A DNA stretch of 64,000 nucleotides from Yersinia kristensenii (GTDB lineage Bacteria; Pseudomonadota; Gammaproteobacteria; Enterobacterales; Enterobacteriaceae): positions 4,526,001-4,590,000 of the forward strand of contig NZ_UHIY01000001.1 in NCBI RefSeq assembly GCF_900460525.1. Reading direction: 5' to 3'. A program made the position numbers and the translations under genes. The notes below the pieces were generated by a model, which worked only from the letters and a program-made list of their open reading frames with translations, did not search any database and was not told where the DNA came from. Shown here in pieces: positions 25,963 through 34,804 of the stretch (the stretch's first letter is position 1; each line of letters opens with the position of its first letter).

Positions 25963-26457
25963 ATGTTTGACGGAAAAACCCTTCACTACCAGCAGGCCAT
26001 CATTCAGAACGATGGGTTCTGGCCGGATATTGACGCGGGCGACTTTGAAAAAAATCGCACCATTCCTGCGGTAACGTCACACGATACGGTACTGAATGCG
26101 CTGCTGTGTGCTATCGCAGAAATCAATGTCGAGCTGGCATCACGACAGGCCTATTTTCGGGAGCAAGGCTACCTGTCGGCCAATGATATTCCGGGTTATC
26201 GCGTATTGCGCCCCACACCACGCAGCGAAAGCGAACACGATATGCCCACACACGGCCATATTGCCGCGCTGTACATCAAAGCCGTTTACGCCCGCGCCAA
26301 AGCAGACCTGATACCGGAAGCCGCCAGCGTGGGCAGACGAGATACCCAGCCCCAAATAGAAGCTGCCGAAAGCCGCCGCAGCTTGCTGGCCGAGTCTGCC
26401 ATGGCAATACGTGCATTAATGATGCGTCCGCGCGCCTCTGTTTGCCTGATTGACTGA
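25963..26457 (+). CDS. head completion protein (P2 gpL-like)
   Basis: A 164-residue protein matching gpL, which caps the filled head and prepares it for tail joining. The motif SHDTVLNALLCAIAEINVEL lies near residue 40 and IEAAESRRSLLAESAMAIRA near the C terminus. The ATG at 25963 is well within a longer open frame that begins at 25783; the upstream part has no family similarity and overlaps the previous gene. Order after gpM is as in P2. Confidence 0.88.
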   Translation: MFDGKTLHYQQAIIQNDGFWPDIDAGDFEKNRTIPAVTSHDTVLNALLCAIAEINVELASRQAYFREQGYLSANDIPGYRVLRPTPRSESEHDMPTHGHIAALYIKAVYARAKADLIPEAASVGRRDTQPQIEAAESRRSLLAESAMAIRALMMRPRASVCLID

Positions 26458-26467
26458 GGTGAGCATC

Positions 26468-26941
26468 GTGACACAACTGTCTCAACTGACTGACTTTATT
26501 GAGGCCAATCTGCCACAACGCGCACTGGTACCGTTCACCAGCGATATGGATGATATTTCGCTGCTCCCCTGCATCAAGGTGCTCGGACACGGCCAATTGT
26601 GTACGCAGGTCAGAAAATATACCGCCTTTTTAAGGTGGGATGCGTGGCCATACCGGGAGTTAGATCCGGATTTACTTTTCTCACTGGTGGAAAGCTGGCT
26701 GGCAGACAGCGCAGGCGAACTACGCGAAAAGCTGGCCCCCGATGCCCCTGCTATTGATGTTGAGGTGGATGACGAAAACGCGGTGGCATGGGTTGAAATC
26801 AGCCTCCCGTTGGTTGACCCCATCGTGCTGATAGAGGACGAAAACGGCCCTATCCCTCGTGGCGGCAAACGCTACCGGCTGGGTAAACCCGATATCTGGG
26901 TCGCGCAGGCGCACCGTATTCACTTAGGAGTAGCCTCATGA
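26468..26941 (+). CDS. tail completion protein (P2 gpR-like)
   Basis: A 157-residue protein of the gpR family that finishes the tail end for head attachment. The likely start is GTG 26468 with GAGGTG at 26456-26461; an in-frame TTG at 26450 overlapping the previous stop is less well placed. QLTDFIEANLP at the N terminus and DVEVDDENAVAWVEISLPL in the middle fit the family. ATGA overlap with the next gene. Confidence 0.82.
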   Translation: MTQLSQLTDFIEANLPQRALVPFTSDMDDISLLPCIKVLGHGQLCTQVRKYTAFLRWDAWPYRELDPDLLFSLVESWLADSAGELREKLAPDAPAIDVEVDDENAVAWVEISLPLVDPIVLIEDENGPIPRGGKRYRLGKPDIWVAQAHRIHLGVAS

Positions 26942-27660
26942 ACCACCCCTGTATCCGTGAAGCCCAGCTCCAGCAAGTGCTGCGCGCGGTCAGGGATGCC
27001 GAGCTCACCCCGACCAAAGCACAGAAGTTGCTGGTTCGCATAGCAAAATATGGCCTTATTCCGGCAGCAAAACGCCATGTGAAGGCGCAACAAACGCCCG
27101 AAGGCGTCAAATGGGCTCCACGTAAAAAAACCGGAAAACAAAAGGGAAAGCGCAAAGCGCAGATGCTCGTCGGCATGCCCAAGCTACTAGCCATTAAAAA
27201 CGACAAAGCCAACAAAAGCGTCAGGCTTTATTTTAAGTCTGGCAACTATGCCACCCGCACACATGGCGGCCTCGTGGCATGGGCGCAACAACACGGCACG
27301 CGCATCACCATGAAAGCCAGCAGCCTGCAACGGCGGTATCGCAGTGACGCCTTGCGTAAAAAGCCCGCCACATCAGGACAGGCAGAGCGCCTGCTCTCAC
27401 TGGGGTTTCGCGCCCCTATTGGGGCGGTAAGCAAGAAAACCGGACACAGAGGGCGCAGAAAACCTTCCAAAAAATGGATTATCGAACACATGAACATGGC
27501 ACAGGCCGGGCTGGTGATTGACATCCTGAAAGGCAAGAGCAAGCGCAGCACATGGGAAATCGTGCTCCCTTCCCGCGCTTTTTTGGGGGCCAGTGGTGAG
27601 GAGTTCGCCCGCATTCTGGAGACCCAGCTCCGCAACCTGAACTATGGCACTAATACGTAA
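26938..27660 (+). CDS. tail completion/virion morphogenesis protein (P2 gpS-like)
   Basis: A 240-residue protein, longer than P2 gpS (150). The N-terminal TPTKAQKLLVRIAKYGLIPA is typical of the phage virion morphogenesis family, and the C terminus WEIVLPSRAFLGASGEEFAR matches the expected LPSRxFLG motif. The central basic region carries an extra 80 or so residues rich in K and R. Together with the gpR-like protein it completes the tail for joining. It begins within the end of gpR. Confidence 0.85.
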   Translation: MNHPCIREAQLQQVLRAVRDAELTPTKAQKLLVRIAKYGLIPAAKRHVKAQQTPEGVKWAPRKKTGKQKGKRKAQMLVGMPKLLAIKNDKANKSVRLYFKSGNYATRTHGGLVAWAQQHGTRITMKASSLQRRYRSDALRKKPATSGQAERLLSLGFRAPIGAVSKKTGHRGRRKPSKKWIIEHMNMAQAGLVIDILKGKSKRSTWEIVLPSRAFLGASGEEFARILETQLRNLNYGTNT

Positions 27661-27681
27661 CAAAAACATCAGGAGGTCGCC

Positions 27682-28836
27682 ATGACATGGCCGTCCGTCA
27701 CTATCAATCAATACAACACGTACAGCAGTACCCCCAAGAGCATTGAAAATACGCTGCTGTTTGTGGGTATGGCACATGCCAGTCACGGCAAGGTGCTCCC
27801 CATCAATGCCAACAGCAATCTGGATACCCTGCTGGGCAGTGAAGACAGCGCCCTGAAAAGCAACATTCAAGCCGCCCTGCTGAACGCGGGACAAAACGCA
27901 TTCTGCTACGCCTGCGTATTACCCAAAACCCCCAAGGGAGCCAAAGACAGCCCTCAGGCTGCCGCCCCCGCATGGGTGGAAGCCATCACTCGCGCACAGG
28001 AAACCCTGTCGGTTGAAGGGGTGGTACTGGTCGAACCGGTCAGCTCGCAGGATGACATTCTCGCCGCCCAAGCCCTGCGCCAGACCCTCATTAATCAGCG
28101 GCAGCGCTGGGTGTGGTTTCTGCTGGCGGTGGCCGGTAACACCGGCACACAGACATGGGCGGAATACATTCAAACCCTGACCGAACTGCAAAAAGGGATA
28201 GTCGCCCCACAGGTGATGCTGGTGCCGGAGGTGTTTGGTTATGACATCGGCGTGCTGGCTGGCCGCCTGTGTAATGCGGCTGTCACCATTGCCGACAGCC
28301 CCGCCCGCGTGGCCACCGGTGCGCTCGTCGGGCTAAAAAGCAGCGAAAAGCCACAGGACAGTGCCAAACAACCGATAGATTTGGCCACCCTGCAAGCCCT
28401 CGCCACCGTCCGTTACAGCGTCCCGATGTGGTACGCCGACTATGACGGTCTGTACTGGGCTGATGGCGTCACTCTTGAGGTAGATGGCGGTGACTATAAC
28501 GTCATTGAGCATGTGCGGGTGGCCGACAAGGTGGCGCGCCGCGTGCGCCTGATGGCCATTCCCAAGATTGCCAACCGGACACTCAACAGCACACCGGGCA
28601 GCATTGCCGCGCACGAAACACTGTTTGCCGAACCGCTGCGCACCATGGCGAAGTCCACCCAGATTAACGGGGTCACCTTTCCCGGCGAAGTCAAACCGCC
28701 GAAAAAGGAGGATATCACCATCACCTGGCAGGACACCAAAACCGTCAGCATCAACATTATCGTGCGTCCGTATGCCTGCCCGAAAACCATCAGGGTGGGC
28801 ATTCAGTTAGACCACGCACTGGAGGATAACGCATGA
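27682..28836 (+). CDS. contractile tail sheath protein (DUF2586 type)
   Basis: A 384-residue protein of the DUF2586 type found in HP1/K139-like phages in the position of the sheath. The N terminus MTWPSVTINQYNTYSSTPKS and C-terminal KTVSINIIVRPYACPKTIRV are characteristic. An AGGAGG ribosome site precedes the ATG. As in other contractile sheaths the C-terminal half should contain the conserved interlocking domain. It overlaps the tube gene by ATGA, and the two would be made in matched amounts. Confidence 0.82.
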   Translation: MTWPSVTINQYNTYSSTPKSIENTLLFVGMAHASHGKVLPINANSNLDTLLGSEDSALKSNIQAALLNAGQNAFCYACVLPKTPKGAKDSPQAAAPAWVEAITRAQETLSVEGVVLVEPVSSQDDILAAQALRQTLINQRQRWVWFLLAVAGNTGTQTWAEYIQTLTELQKGIVAPQVMLVPEVFGYDIGVLAGRLCNAAVTIADSPARVATGALVGLKSSEKPQDSAKQPIDLATLQALATVRYSVPMWYADYDGLYWADGVTLEVDGGDYNVIEHVRVADKVARRVRLMAIPKIANRTLNSTPGSIAAHETLFAEPLRTMAKSTQINGVTFPGEVKPPKKEDITITWQDTKTVSINIIVRPYACPKTIRVGIQLDHALEDNA

Positions 28837-29288
28837 CATCACGTGTAAACGGCATGGCATTTGATGTGTTTGTCGGTGGACTGGATATCCACGTCAAAAG
28901 CATCTCGCTCGACATCAGTGATGAAAGCACCGTCGCCAAAACACGCGGCATTCCCGACGGCAAACTGCGGGGGCCGGTCAGTGGCGAGGGCGAAATCGAG
29001 ATGACCACCCGCAGCTTCAACCAGTTAAGCGAAATCGCCGCACGGGCAGGCTCATGGCGCAACCTGCCCACCATGGATTTTGTCTTTTATGCCAACACCG
29101 GCAGCGAAGAAATCAAGGTGGAAGCTTTTGGTTGTGAGTTGGTGCTCTCCAACCTGTTGAGCATCGATACCGACAGCGCCGACAACACTACCCACAAACT
29201 CAAATATTTTGTGGCCAGCCCCGACTTTGTGCGCATTAACGGGGTACGGGTGCTCTCCGAAGATGATGTGCGCGGCCTGATGGGGTGA
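28833..29288 (+). CDS. tail tube protein (DUF2597 type)
   Basis: A 151-residue strand-rich protein directly after the sheath, where the inner tube protein is expected. It starts MTSRVNGMAFDVFVGGLDIH and contains RGIPDGKLRGPVSGEGEIEM, a pattern of the DUF2597 family of HP1-like phages, functionally equal to P2 gpFII. No membrane segment. The identity as tube is inferred from order and family. Confidence 0.8.
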   Translation: MTSRVNGMAFDVFVGGLDIHVKSISLDISDESTVAKTRGIPDGKLRGPVSGEGEIEMTTRSFNQLSEIAARAGSWRNLPTMDFVFYANTGSEEIKVEAFGCELVLSNLLSIDTDSADNTTHKLKYFVASPDFVRINGVRVLSEDDVRGLMG

Positions 29289-29291
29289 CCG

Positions 29292-29591
29292 ATGCTTCAC
29301 GACCACGAACGCACCCTTATCACACTGGCGCTGGTCGGGGCAGTCGCTGCCATGAGCAAGGCACTGGCCAGTGCCGAGCCACTGACACTGCGCCTGTTTA
29401 TCGGGCGCACACTGGCCGGTAGCGTGCTCTCCATATCGGCCGCCGCATTACTGGTGCAGTTTCCCGACCTGTCACCACTGGCCGTGGCCGGTGTCGGGGC
29501 CACACTGGGCATTGCAGGTTACCAGTGCGTCGAAATGTGCCTGCGCCGTTTTTTGCAAAAATACAGTAAAGGGCCGTCACGCCATGAATAA
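29292..29591 (+). CDS. holin
   Basis: A 99-residue membrane protein. Predicted spans lie at about 9-27 (ITLALVGAVAAMSKALA), 36-58 (GRTLAGSVLSISAAALLVQF) and 61-80 (LSPLAVAGVGATLGIAGY), followed by a basic C terminus, the class I holin layout. It resembles LydA-type phage holins. It sits immediately before the endolysin and starts three bases after the tube gene stop. Timing of lysis would depend on its accumulation in the inner membrane. Confidence 0.8.
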   Translation: MLHDHERTLITLALVGAVAAMSKALASAEPLTLRLFIGRTLAGSVLSISAAALLVQFPDLSPLAVAGVGATLGIAGYQCVEMCLRRFLQKYSKGPSRHE

Positions 29592-29673
29592 ACATCAACT
29601 TCATCGTCTGTTACGCCTTGCCTACTGGCTATGGCAATGCATCAGCAAAAACAGAAAAAAAGGAGGCTTCTGA
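29584..29673 (+). CDS. 29-residue peptide between holin and endolysin
   Basis: MNKHQLHRLLRLAYWLWQCI... then a basic tail KNRKKGG. It overlaps the holin end and its TGA overlaps the endolysin ATG (TGATG at 29671-29675), while the AGGAGG for the endolysin lies inside it. An amphipathic helix with tryptophans could associate with membrane. It may be a coupling leader or a holin modulator; no relative is recognised. Confidence 0.35.
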   Translation: MNKHQLHRLLRLAYWLWQCISKNRKKGGF

Positions 29674-30011
29674 TGAAACTGTCCACCAAACAACAACAGT
29701 TCACCACTATGGTGGCGCGTCTTATCACTTACGCCAGTGAGCAGGGCTACGGCCTCACTTTTGGCGAGGCCTGGCGCACACCGGAGCAGGCCAGACTCAA
29801 CGCACAAAAAGGCACCGGCATTGCCAACAGCCTGCACTGCCAGCGACTGGCCGTCGATTTTAATCTGTTTATTGACGGGGAATACCAGACCCGCACCGAA
29901 GCCTATCGCCCGCTGGGCGAGTTCTGGGAATCCATTGGCGGCGCATGGGGCGGGCGCTTCAAACGCCCGGACGGCAACCACTTCAGTCTGGCGCATAACG
30001 GCGTTCGCTAA
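29673..30011 (+). CDS. endolysin, M15-type peptidase
   Basis: A 112-residue zinc peptidase of the VanY/M15 (L-alanyl-D-glutamate endopeptidase-like) family, which cuts peptide cross-links of the cell wall. The zinc ligands are visible in SLHCQRLAVDFNLF (His and Asp, the SxHxxxxAxD motif) and GNHFSL (second His), with the general base within WGGRFKRPDGNHF. No signal peptide, so release depends on the holin. P2 and HP1 use glycosidase lysozymes here, so this is a swapped module. The AGGAGG ribosome site is excellent. Confidence 0.85.
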   Translation: MKLSTKQQQFTTMVARLITYASEQGYGLTFGEAWRTPEQARLNAQKGTGIANSLHCQRLAVDFNLFIDGEYQTRTEAYRPLGEFWESIGGAWGGRFKRPDGNHFSLAHNGVR

Positions 30012-30047
30012 CCCCATATTGTTAACCCATTAACCGGAGACATCATC

Positions 30048-30329
30048 ATGAGCGAGAAAAACACCCAGACCGATACCCTTATCACGCTGCAAATCGGGGA
30101 GCATGAGTTGAGCTTTGCCCCCACTACCAAAGACTACAACGACCTGCAAAACGACTTTATGCCGGACAACAAAATCGCGCCGTTAAAAAACTACCTGCGC
30201 CGTATTGTCATCAAAGAGCACCGCGAATTACTCAACGAACTGCTGGAAAAACCGGGTATGCCTGCCAACATTGCCACAGCGGTCAACAATGAGTTTGTGC
30301 CGGATGTGGAGATCATCGTAAAAAAATAA
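30048..30329 (+). CDS. tail assembly chaperone, short form
   Basis: A 93-residue protein (MSEKNTQTDTLITLQIGEHE...) of the phage tail assembly chaperone class, directly upstream of the tape measure gene. Its last codons are GTA AAA AAA TAA, so a slippery heptamer abuts the stop. It would coat the tape measure during tail assembly, like gpE of P2 and gpG of lambda. See the frameshift product for the extended form. Confidence 0.82.
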   Translation: MSEKNTQTDTLITLQIGEHELSFAPTTKDYNDLQNDFMPDNKIAPLKNYLRRIVIKEHRELLNELLEKPGMPANIATAVNNEFVPDVEIIVKK

Positions 30330-30520
30330 AAACGCATCTGGGTGCCATTGCCCGCAATGAGTTCACCCAGTTGCTGATATTGCGACGCCACTACCTACCG
30401 GGCGAAGACGACTCCCCGCAGTCTCTGGCCTGTGCGGCGTGGCTGGATAATCGTTACTGGGAAAACATGAGCGCGGCCATCAACAACGGCATTGTCCGCG
30501 CCTTTAAAGGTTCCACATGA
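30048..30520 (+). CDS. tail assembly chaperone, -1 frameshift fusion
   Basis: At A_AAA_AAA (30320-30326), immediately before the TAA of the short form, a -1 shift would read ATA AAA ACG and continue for 64 codons (KTHLGAIARNEFTQLLILRR... to AFKGST) to TGA 30518-30520, which overlaps the tape measure ATG at 30517. The extension has no start codon of its own near its beginning and has protein-like composition with DNRYWENMSAAIN. This is the G/GT and E/E+E' arrangement seen in lambda and P2. The product would be 157 residues. The slippery site and open frame are seen; frameshifting is inferred from the strong precedent. Confidence 0.85.
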
Positions 30521-32649
30521 CCCAACAGCGCCTTGAACTGCTCCTCGAACTCACCGACAAACTGACTAAACCGCTGCGTGCCGCCGGTCGGCAGGTGCAG
30601 TCTTACGCCAACACCAGCCGGGCAGCCTTTAAAAGTATTGCTGTAGGGGGCGCAGGTTTATGGGCCGTGGGTGCAGCCATCAAGGGGGCGCTGCAACCCG
30701 CCATCGAGATGGACAGAGCACTGGGCGAGGTCAAATCGTTGGGGGTAGCCGAGGCAGGGCTGCGAAAACTCCAGCACGCCGCCATTGACTTCACCATGGA
30801 ATATGGTGGTGCAGCGGAAGACTTTGTGCGGGCTTCCTATGATATCCAGTCGGCTATTGCCGGTCTGACAGATAACGAGCTGGCCCGATTCACCACCGCC
30901 TCCGCCACAGTCGCGGCCGCCACCAAATCCAGCAGCCAGACCATCACCGCCTATATGGGCACCCTGTACGGCATCTTTAAAGATCAAGCCGATGCCATGG
31001 GTAAAGGAAAGTGGGTTGAGCAACTTGCCGGCCAGACCGCTACCGCCGTGCAGATGTTCAAGACCACCGGCGACCAGATGTCAGCCGCCTTTACCACGCT
31101 GGGTGCGAGTGCTAAATCGGCGGGCATCGACGCTGCCGAGCAGTTTGCCGTGCTAGGACAGTTACAAGCCACCATGAGCGGCAGTGAAGCCGGTACCAAG
31201 TACAAATCCTTCCTTGCTTCGGTAGGGAAAGCCCAGAAAACGCTGGGGCTGAATTTTGTCAACAAAGACGGCACCATGAAAAGCGTCACCGAGATCATGC
31301 ACCTCATTCAGGGCAAATTTGGCGACCTCTCCAAAGTGGCAGACTCTGACCTGCTGAAAAAAGCGTTTGGCTCAGATGAAGCTGTTGCCATGATCAAACT
31401 GCTGAATGCTGATATTGGTGGGCTGAAAAAGAATATCGCCACTCTGGGTAAGGTCGGAGGCATGGATAAAGCTGTTGAAATGGCGAAAGCCATGGCCGAC
31501 CCATGGGAGCAGGCGCTCGCCGTCATTAACGGCATCCGTATTGAGATTGGTACACAGCTACTGCCGGTACTCTACCCCTTCATTAACCAGACGAATGAAG
31601 GAGGCAAGTCCTTTGTCGAATGGTTACGCCTTTATCCCAATATCACCCGCGCCATAGGTTTACTGGCCGGGGCGTTGATTGCGCTGGCCGCCGTGGGGGC
31701 CATCACCAATATCGTGGTGGGGGTGGCTAAATTTGTCTGGGCGGGTCTCAGGCTGGCATGGCTTGCAGCCACCGCCCCTTTGCGTCTGCTTATTCTGTTA
31801 AAACGCACCCTGATTTTTACCATAACGGTATTAAATGCCGCCGTCAGGCTGACGCGCGCTCTCTATCTGGCACTGGCTATCGCCATGAATGCCCTGAATA
31901 TCAAGGCCAAACTGGAGCTGGTGCTGTTAGGCCTGAGACGGGCCGGATTGTGGTTATACAGCGCCGCACTGGCCGCCGCAGCCATCGCAACCAAAATCTA
32001 CGCCGCCGCCACCACCGGTGCCGCCGTGGCCACGCAACTTCTGTTCAGCCCTATTACACTCATCATTCTGGCACTGGCGGCACTGGGGGTAGGGATTTAC
32101 TACCTCATCACACGCTGGAATGAAATCAAGACCGCCCTGATGGATACCGCCGCCTTTAAGTGGGTGGCCGGTGTCATTGGTCAGCTGGGTGTCTGGCTGG
32201 GCGAGGTCTGGCAGGGGATCCGTCAGGGGTGGGCAAACACGGTGAATTATTTCTCCACCCACTCGCCGCTGGAGATTTTTAAAGATCTCGTCAATCTGAT
32301 TGGCGGGTTATTTAACCAGTTATGGTCTTCCGTCGCGGGCATGTTCAACAGCATGCTGAAATGGATGATAGAAAAAATCAATCTGATACCGGGGATCAGC
32401 ATTGACGCACCGGATATTCCCGCTCCCACAACACTGGCATCTGGTGAAAACACCTCACCAAAACAAAGCGTTCCGCTGCTCACCGGTGGCAACACCCTCA
32501 CTGCCGGACAGGGTGGCCTTGCCACCCAGATACAGAACAACAGCGAACGCAAAACCACGATTGATAACTCAACACACAACCTCACGGTGAATATTCAGGA
32601 TGCGTCCCCCACCAACCTGCAGGAATGGATGGAGCTCAATGCCTACTGA
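30517..32649 (+). CDS. tail tape measure protein
   Basis: A 710-residue protein that sets tail length. The N-terminal 330 residues carry the phage tape measure domain (KLTKPLRAAGRQVQ, then AIDFTMEYGGAAEDFVRASY and FGSDEAVAMIKLLN). Residues about 370-540 are strongly hydrophobic with several spans (RAIGLLAGALIALAAVGAI, ITLIILALAALGVGIYYLI), which would form the membrane-penetrating part. The C terminus is polar with Q and N. P2 gpT is 815 residues, so a slightly shorter tail is implied. Confidence 0.93.
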   Translation: MTQQRLELLLELTDKLTKPLRAAGRQVQSYANTSRAAFKSIAVGGAGLWAVGAAIKGALQPAIEMDRALGEVKSLGVAEAGLRKLQHAAIDFTMEYGGAAEDFVRASYDIQSAIAGLTDNELARFTTASATVAAATKSSSQTITAYMGTLYGIFKDQADAMGKGKWVEQLAGQTATAVQMFKTTGDQMSAAFTTLGASAKSAGIDAAEQFAVLGQLQATMSGSEAGTKYKSFLASVGKAQKTLGLNFVNKDGTMKSVTEIMHLIQGKFGDLSKVADSDLLKKAFGSDEAVAMIKLLNADIGGLKKNIATLGKVGGMDKAVEMAKAMADPWEQALAVINGIRIEIGTQLLPVLYPFINQTNEGGKSFVEWLRLYPNITRAIGLLAGALIALAAVGAITNIVVGVAKFVWAGLRLAWLAATAPLRLLILLKRTLIFTITVLNAAVRLTRALYLALAIAMNALNIKAKLELVLLGLRRAGLWLYSAALAAAAIATKIYAAATTGAAVATQLLFSPITLIILALAALGVGIYYLITRWNEIKTALMDTAAFKWVAGVIGQLGVWLGEVWQGIRQGWANTVNYFSTHSPLEIFKDLVNLIGGLFNQLWSSVAGMFNSMLKWMIEKINLIPGISIDAPDIPAPTTLASGENTSPKQSVPLLTGGNTLTAGQGGLATQIQNNSERKTTIDNSTHNLTVNIQDASPTNLQEWMELNAY

Positions 32650-32992
32650 TAAACCACTTTATATCGACCTGCTTATCACCGGGCGTAACTTCACCCTCAA
32701 CAGCGCCAACGAGCCGGTGATGTGCAACAACCGCCAGAGCATTGCGCAGGACTGCCAGCACGCCATTATCGAAAGCGGGCTGACCACACGCCTGCTGGCG
32801 GAAAAAAGCCCCACATTGCGCGCCGACATCATGATGCAAATGGTGCTGCTTATCGAAGATGACGAACGCATTACACCGGGTACCGTCAGTGTTACCGAAG
32901 AGTCGCCCCTCTCCGGTCGTCTACTGATACGGGCTGACACCGAAGATTTTCACGACGCCCCGCTCACTTTTGAGGTTTTACTGCATGATTAA
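32639..32992 (+). CDS. baseplate protein, DUF2590 type (gpW/gp25-like role)
   Basis: A 117-residue protein, MPTDKPLYIDLLITGRNFTL..., of the DUF2590 family seen in HP1-like phages between tape measure and gpJ-like genes. Position and size suggest the baseplate wedge role of gpW/gp25. The ATG at 32639 lies inside the end of the tape measure gene, after GGATGGAG, and the stop overlaps the next gene. The role is inferred mainly from order. Confidence 0.75.
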   Translation: MPTDKPLYIDLLITGRNFTLNSANEPVMCNNRQSIAQDCQHAIIESGLTTRLLAEKSPTLRADIMMQMVLLIEDDERITPGTVSVTEESPLSGRLLIRADTEDFHDAPLTFEVLLHD

Positions 32993-34169
32993 CGGCAAAC
33001 CACAAGTCGATTATGAACGCATTCTGGCCGACCACGGTATGCCTGTCACACAGGAACAGGCACGCGCCGAATTTGATCTCGTCGCCAAAGACGAGGGCAT
33101 TATCACCAACACATCCCGCATGTCACCGTTCTGGCGACTGGTGACCACCATCACCACCACCCCGGTCATGTGGTTAAAGGATGCTCTCGTCAAGGTGGTC
33201 ATGAAAAACCTGTTTCTGGCCAGTGCCGAAGGGGTATTTGTGGATGTGTTTGCCTGGGCGGTCAACCTGCAACGCAAGGCGGCCACACCAGCAGGCGGCA
33301 CCATTCGTTTTACCAAACAGGATATTGCACTGGCCGTCACCGTACCGGCAGGTACCCAAATCCAGACCGAACGTATCAATGGCGTGATTTATACCCTGAC
33401 CACCCTGAGCGATACGCTCATCCCGGCAGGTGTATTGAGCCAGAGCATTGCCGTGACCGCCGAGCATGCCGGTGCAGGCTTTAATCTCGCGCCGGGCTAT
33501 TACCGCATTCTGCCCACCGCCATTGAGGGGATTGCCTCGGTGGAAAATGACGAGAACTGGCTGGCCACGCCGGGTGCCAATGAAGAGAGTGACGACGAAC
33601 TGCGCGATCGTATTCGCAACCAGTTCAATCTGGCCGGAGCCTATCATATCGACGCCGTCTACCGTGGTCTGATGGCCCGCGTGGCTGGGATAAGTGCCGA
33701 CCGCATCTATTTTGAACACGATGCACCACGCGGCCCCGGCACCGCCAATGCCTATATTCTGCTGGACACCGGCATTGCTTCCGCCCCCTTTGTGGACACC
33801 ATCAATGACCACATCATGGTGCAGGGGTACCACGGCCATGGCGATGATTTGCGCGCCTTTGCCCTGCCGGAAACCCGTCATGATCTGACGGTGACCCTCT
33901 ACCTTTATGCCAGCCTGAACCTGAACGACGAGGACACCCTGACCCTGTGCCGTAACGTGGGCAATCTGGTGCGCTGCGCCTTTCGGGAAAATAGTGATTA
34001 CGAGGTACAAAAAACATGGCCCTACAGCCGCTTCAGCATGTCCCGTTTGGGGGAGGAAATTCACCAACACTTTCATGAGGTGGAGTCGGTGATTTTTTCC
34101 CTCTCCGACATTCAAAGTGGGCTGGCTGTGCCACGTCTTAACCAGTTGCGTGTGGAGGTGGCACCATGA
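32985..34169 (+). CDS. baseplate J-like protein
   Basis: A 394-residue protein of the baseplate J family (P2 gpJ), part of the baseplate wedge. Family stretches are GVFVDVFAWAVNLQRKAATP, AVTVPAGTQIQTERINGVIY and ANEESDDELRDRIRNQFNLA. It is longer than P2 gpJ (302), which is usual for the larger J proteins of other myophages. The ATG at 32985 overlaps the DUF2590 stop; an upstream in-frame TTG is not needed. Confidence 0.9.
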   Translation: MINGKPQVDYERILADHGMPVTQEQARAEFDLVAKDEGIITNTSRMSPFWRLVTTITTTPVMWLKDALVKVVMKNLFLASAEGVFVDVFAWAVNLQRKAATPAGGTIRFTKQDIALAVTVPAGTQIQTERINGVIYTLTTLSDTLIPAGVLSQSIAVTAEHAGAGFNLAPGYYRILPTAIEGIASVENDENWLATPGANEESDDELRDRIRNQFNLAGAYHIDAVYRGLMARVAGISADRIYFEHDAPRGPGTANAYILLDTGIASAPFVDTINDHIMVQGYHGHGDDLRAFALPETRHDLTVTLYLYASLNLNDEDTLTLCRNVGNLVRCAFRENSDYEVQKTWPYSRFSMSRLGEEIHQHFHEVESVIFSLSDIQSGLAVPRLNQLRVEVAP

Positions 34170-34804
34170 ACCTCCCCAAACTCCCGGATATCACGCTGCC
34201 CACATGGATGAACGAGGGGGAACCCCTGACACTGGCTCACGCCTCCCACCATTACTGGGAAAGGGTCTACCGCTGGCTGACATGGCCACTGGCACAGATT
34301 GACGTGGACACCTGCGCCGAGTCACTGCTCAACCTGCTGGCCTATCAGCGCAATATCACCCGATTTAAGGGCGAACCCATCGCCCTCTTTCGCCTGCGCG
34401 TGAAATACGCCTTTATCAATGCACAGGATGCCGGGGAACGGGCAGGTTTTGAGCGCATCTTTAAGCGTCTCAATATCGGGGATGTCCAGACACTGGAGCG
34501 TCAACTGCAACATGACTGGGATGTCATTTCGTTACGCATCAATGATGCCCAGCTCAGTGAAAACAACGCCCTGATGATGCAGCTTATCCGCCAGTATGGT
34601 CGTACCTGCCGCCGCTATTTTTTTCAGGTGGTGAACCAGAAGACTCTGCATGTCACGGCGGGGGAGTTTGGCGGTGAGTACCGCTATCACACAGCCCTAA
34701 CTACCCTGACACCCGACACAATTTATCTCAATGCTCACTTGCAAGGCGGGCATTATGACGCTTCGGTGGAACATTACACGCTACAAGACGAGAACCGCCC
34801 ATGA
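34166..34804 (+). CDS. baseplate tail protein I-like
   Basis: A 212-residue protein of the P2 gpI family, linking the baseplate wedge to the fibres. ESLLNLLAYQRNITRFKGEP and FRLRVKYAFINAQDAGERAG are typical. It starts ATGA-overlapped with the J-like gene and its stop overlaps the first fibre gene (ATGA at 34801). P2 gpI is 176 residues. Confidence 0.85.
   Translation: MNLPKLPDITLPTWMNEGEPLTLAHASHHYWERVYRWLTWPLAQIDVDTCAESLLNLLAYQRNITRFKGEPIALFRLRVKYAFINAQDAGERAGFERIFKRLNIGDVQTLERQLQHDWDVISLRINDAQLSENNALMMQLIRQYGRTCRRYFFQVVNQKTLHVTAGEFGGEYRYHTALTTLTPDTIYLNAHLQGGHYDASVEHYTLQDENRP

Noticed and set aside
29737..30033. Frame overlapping the endolysin as a possible embedded spanin
   Set aside because: No signal peptide, membrane span or lipobox; looks like an alternative-frame shadow.
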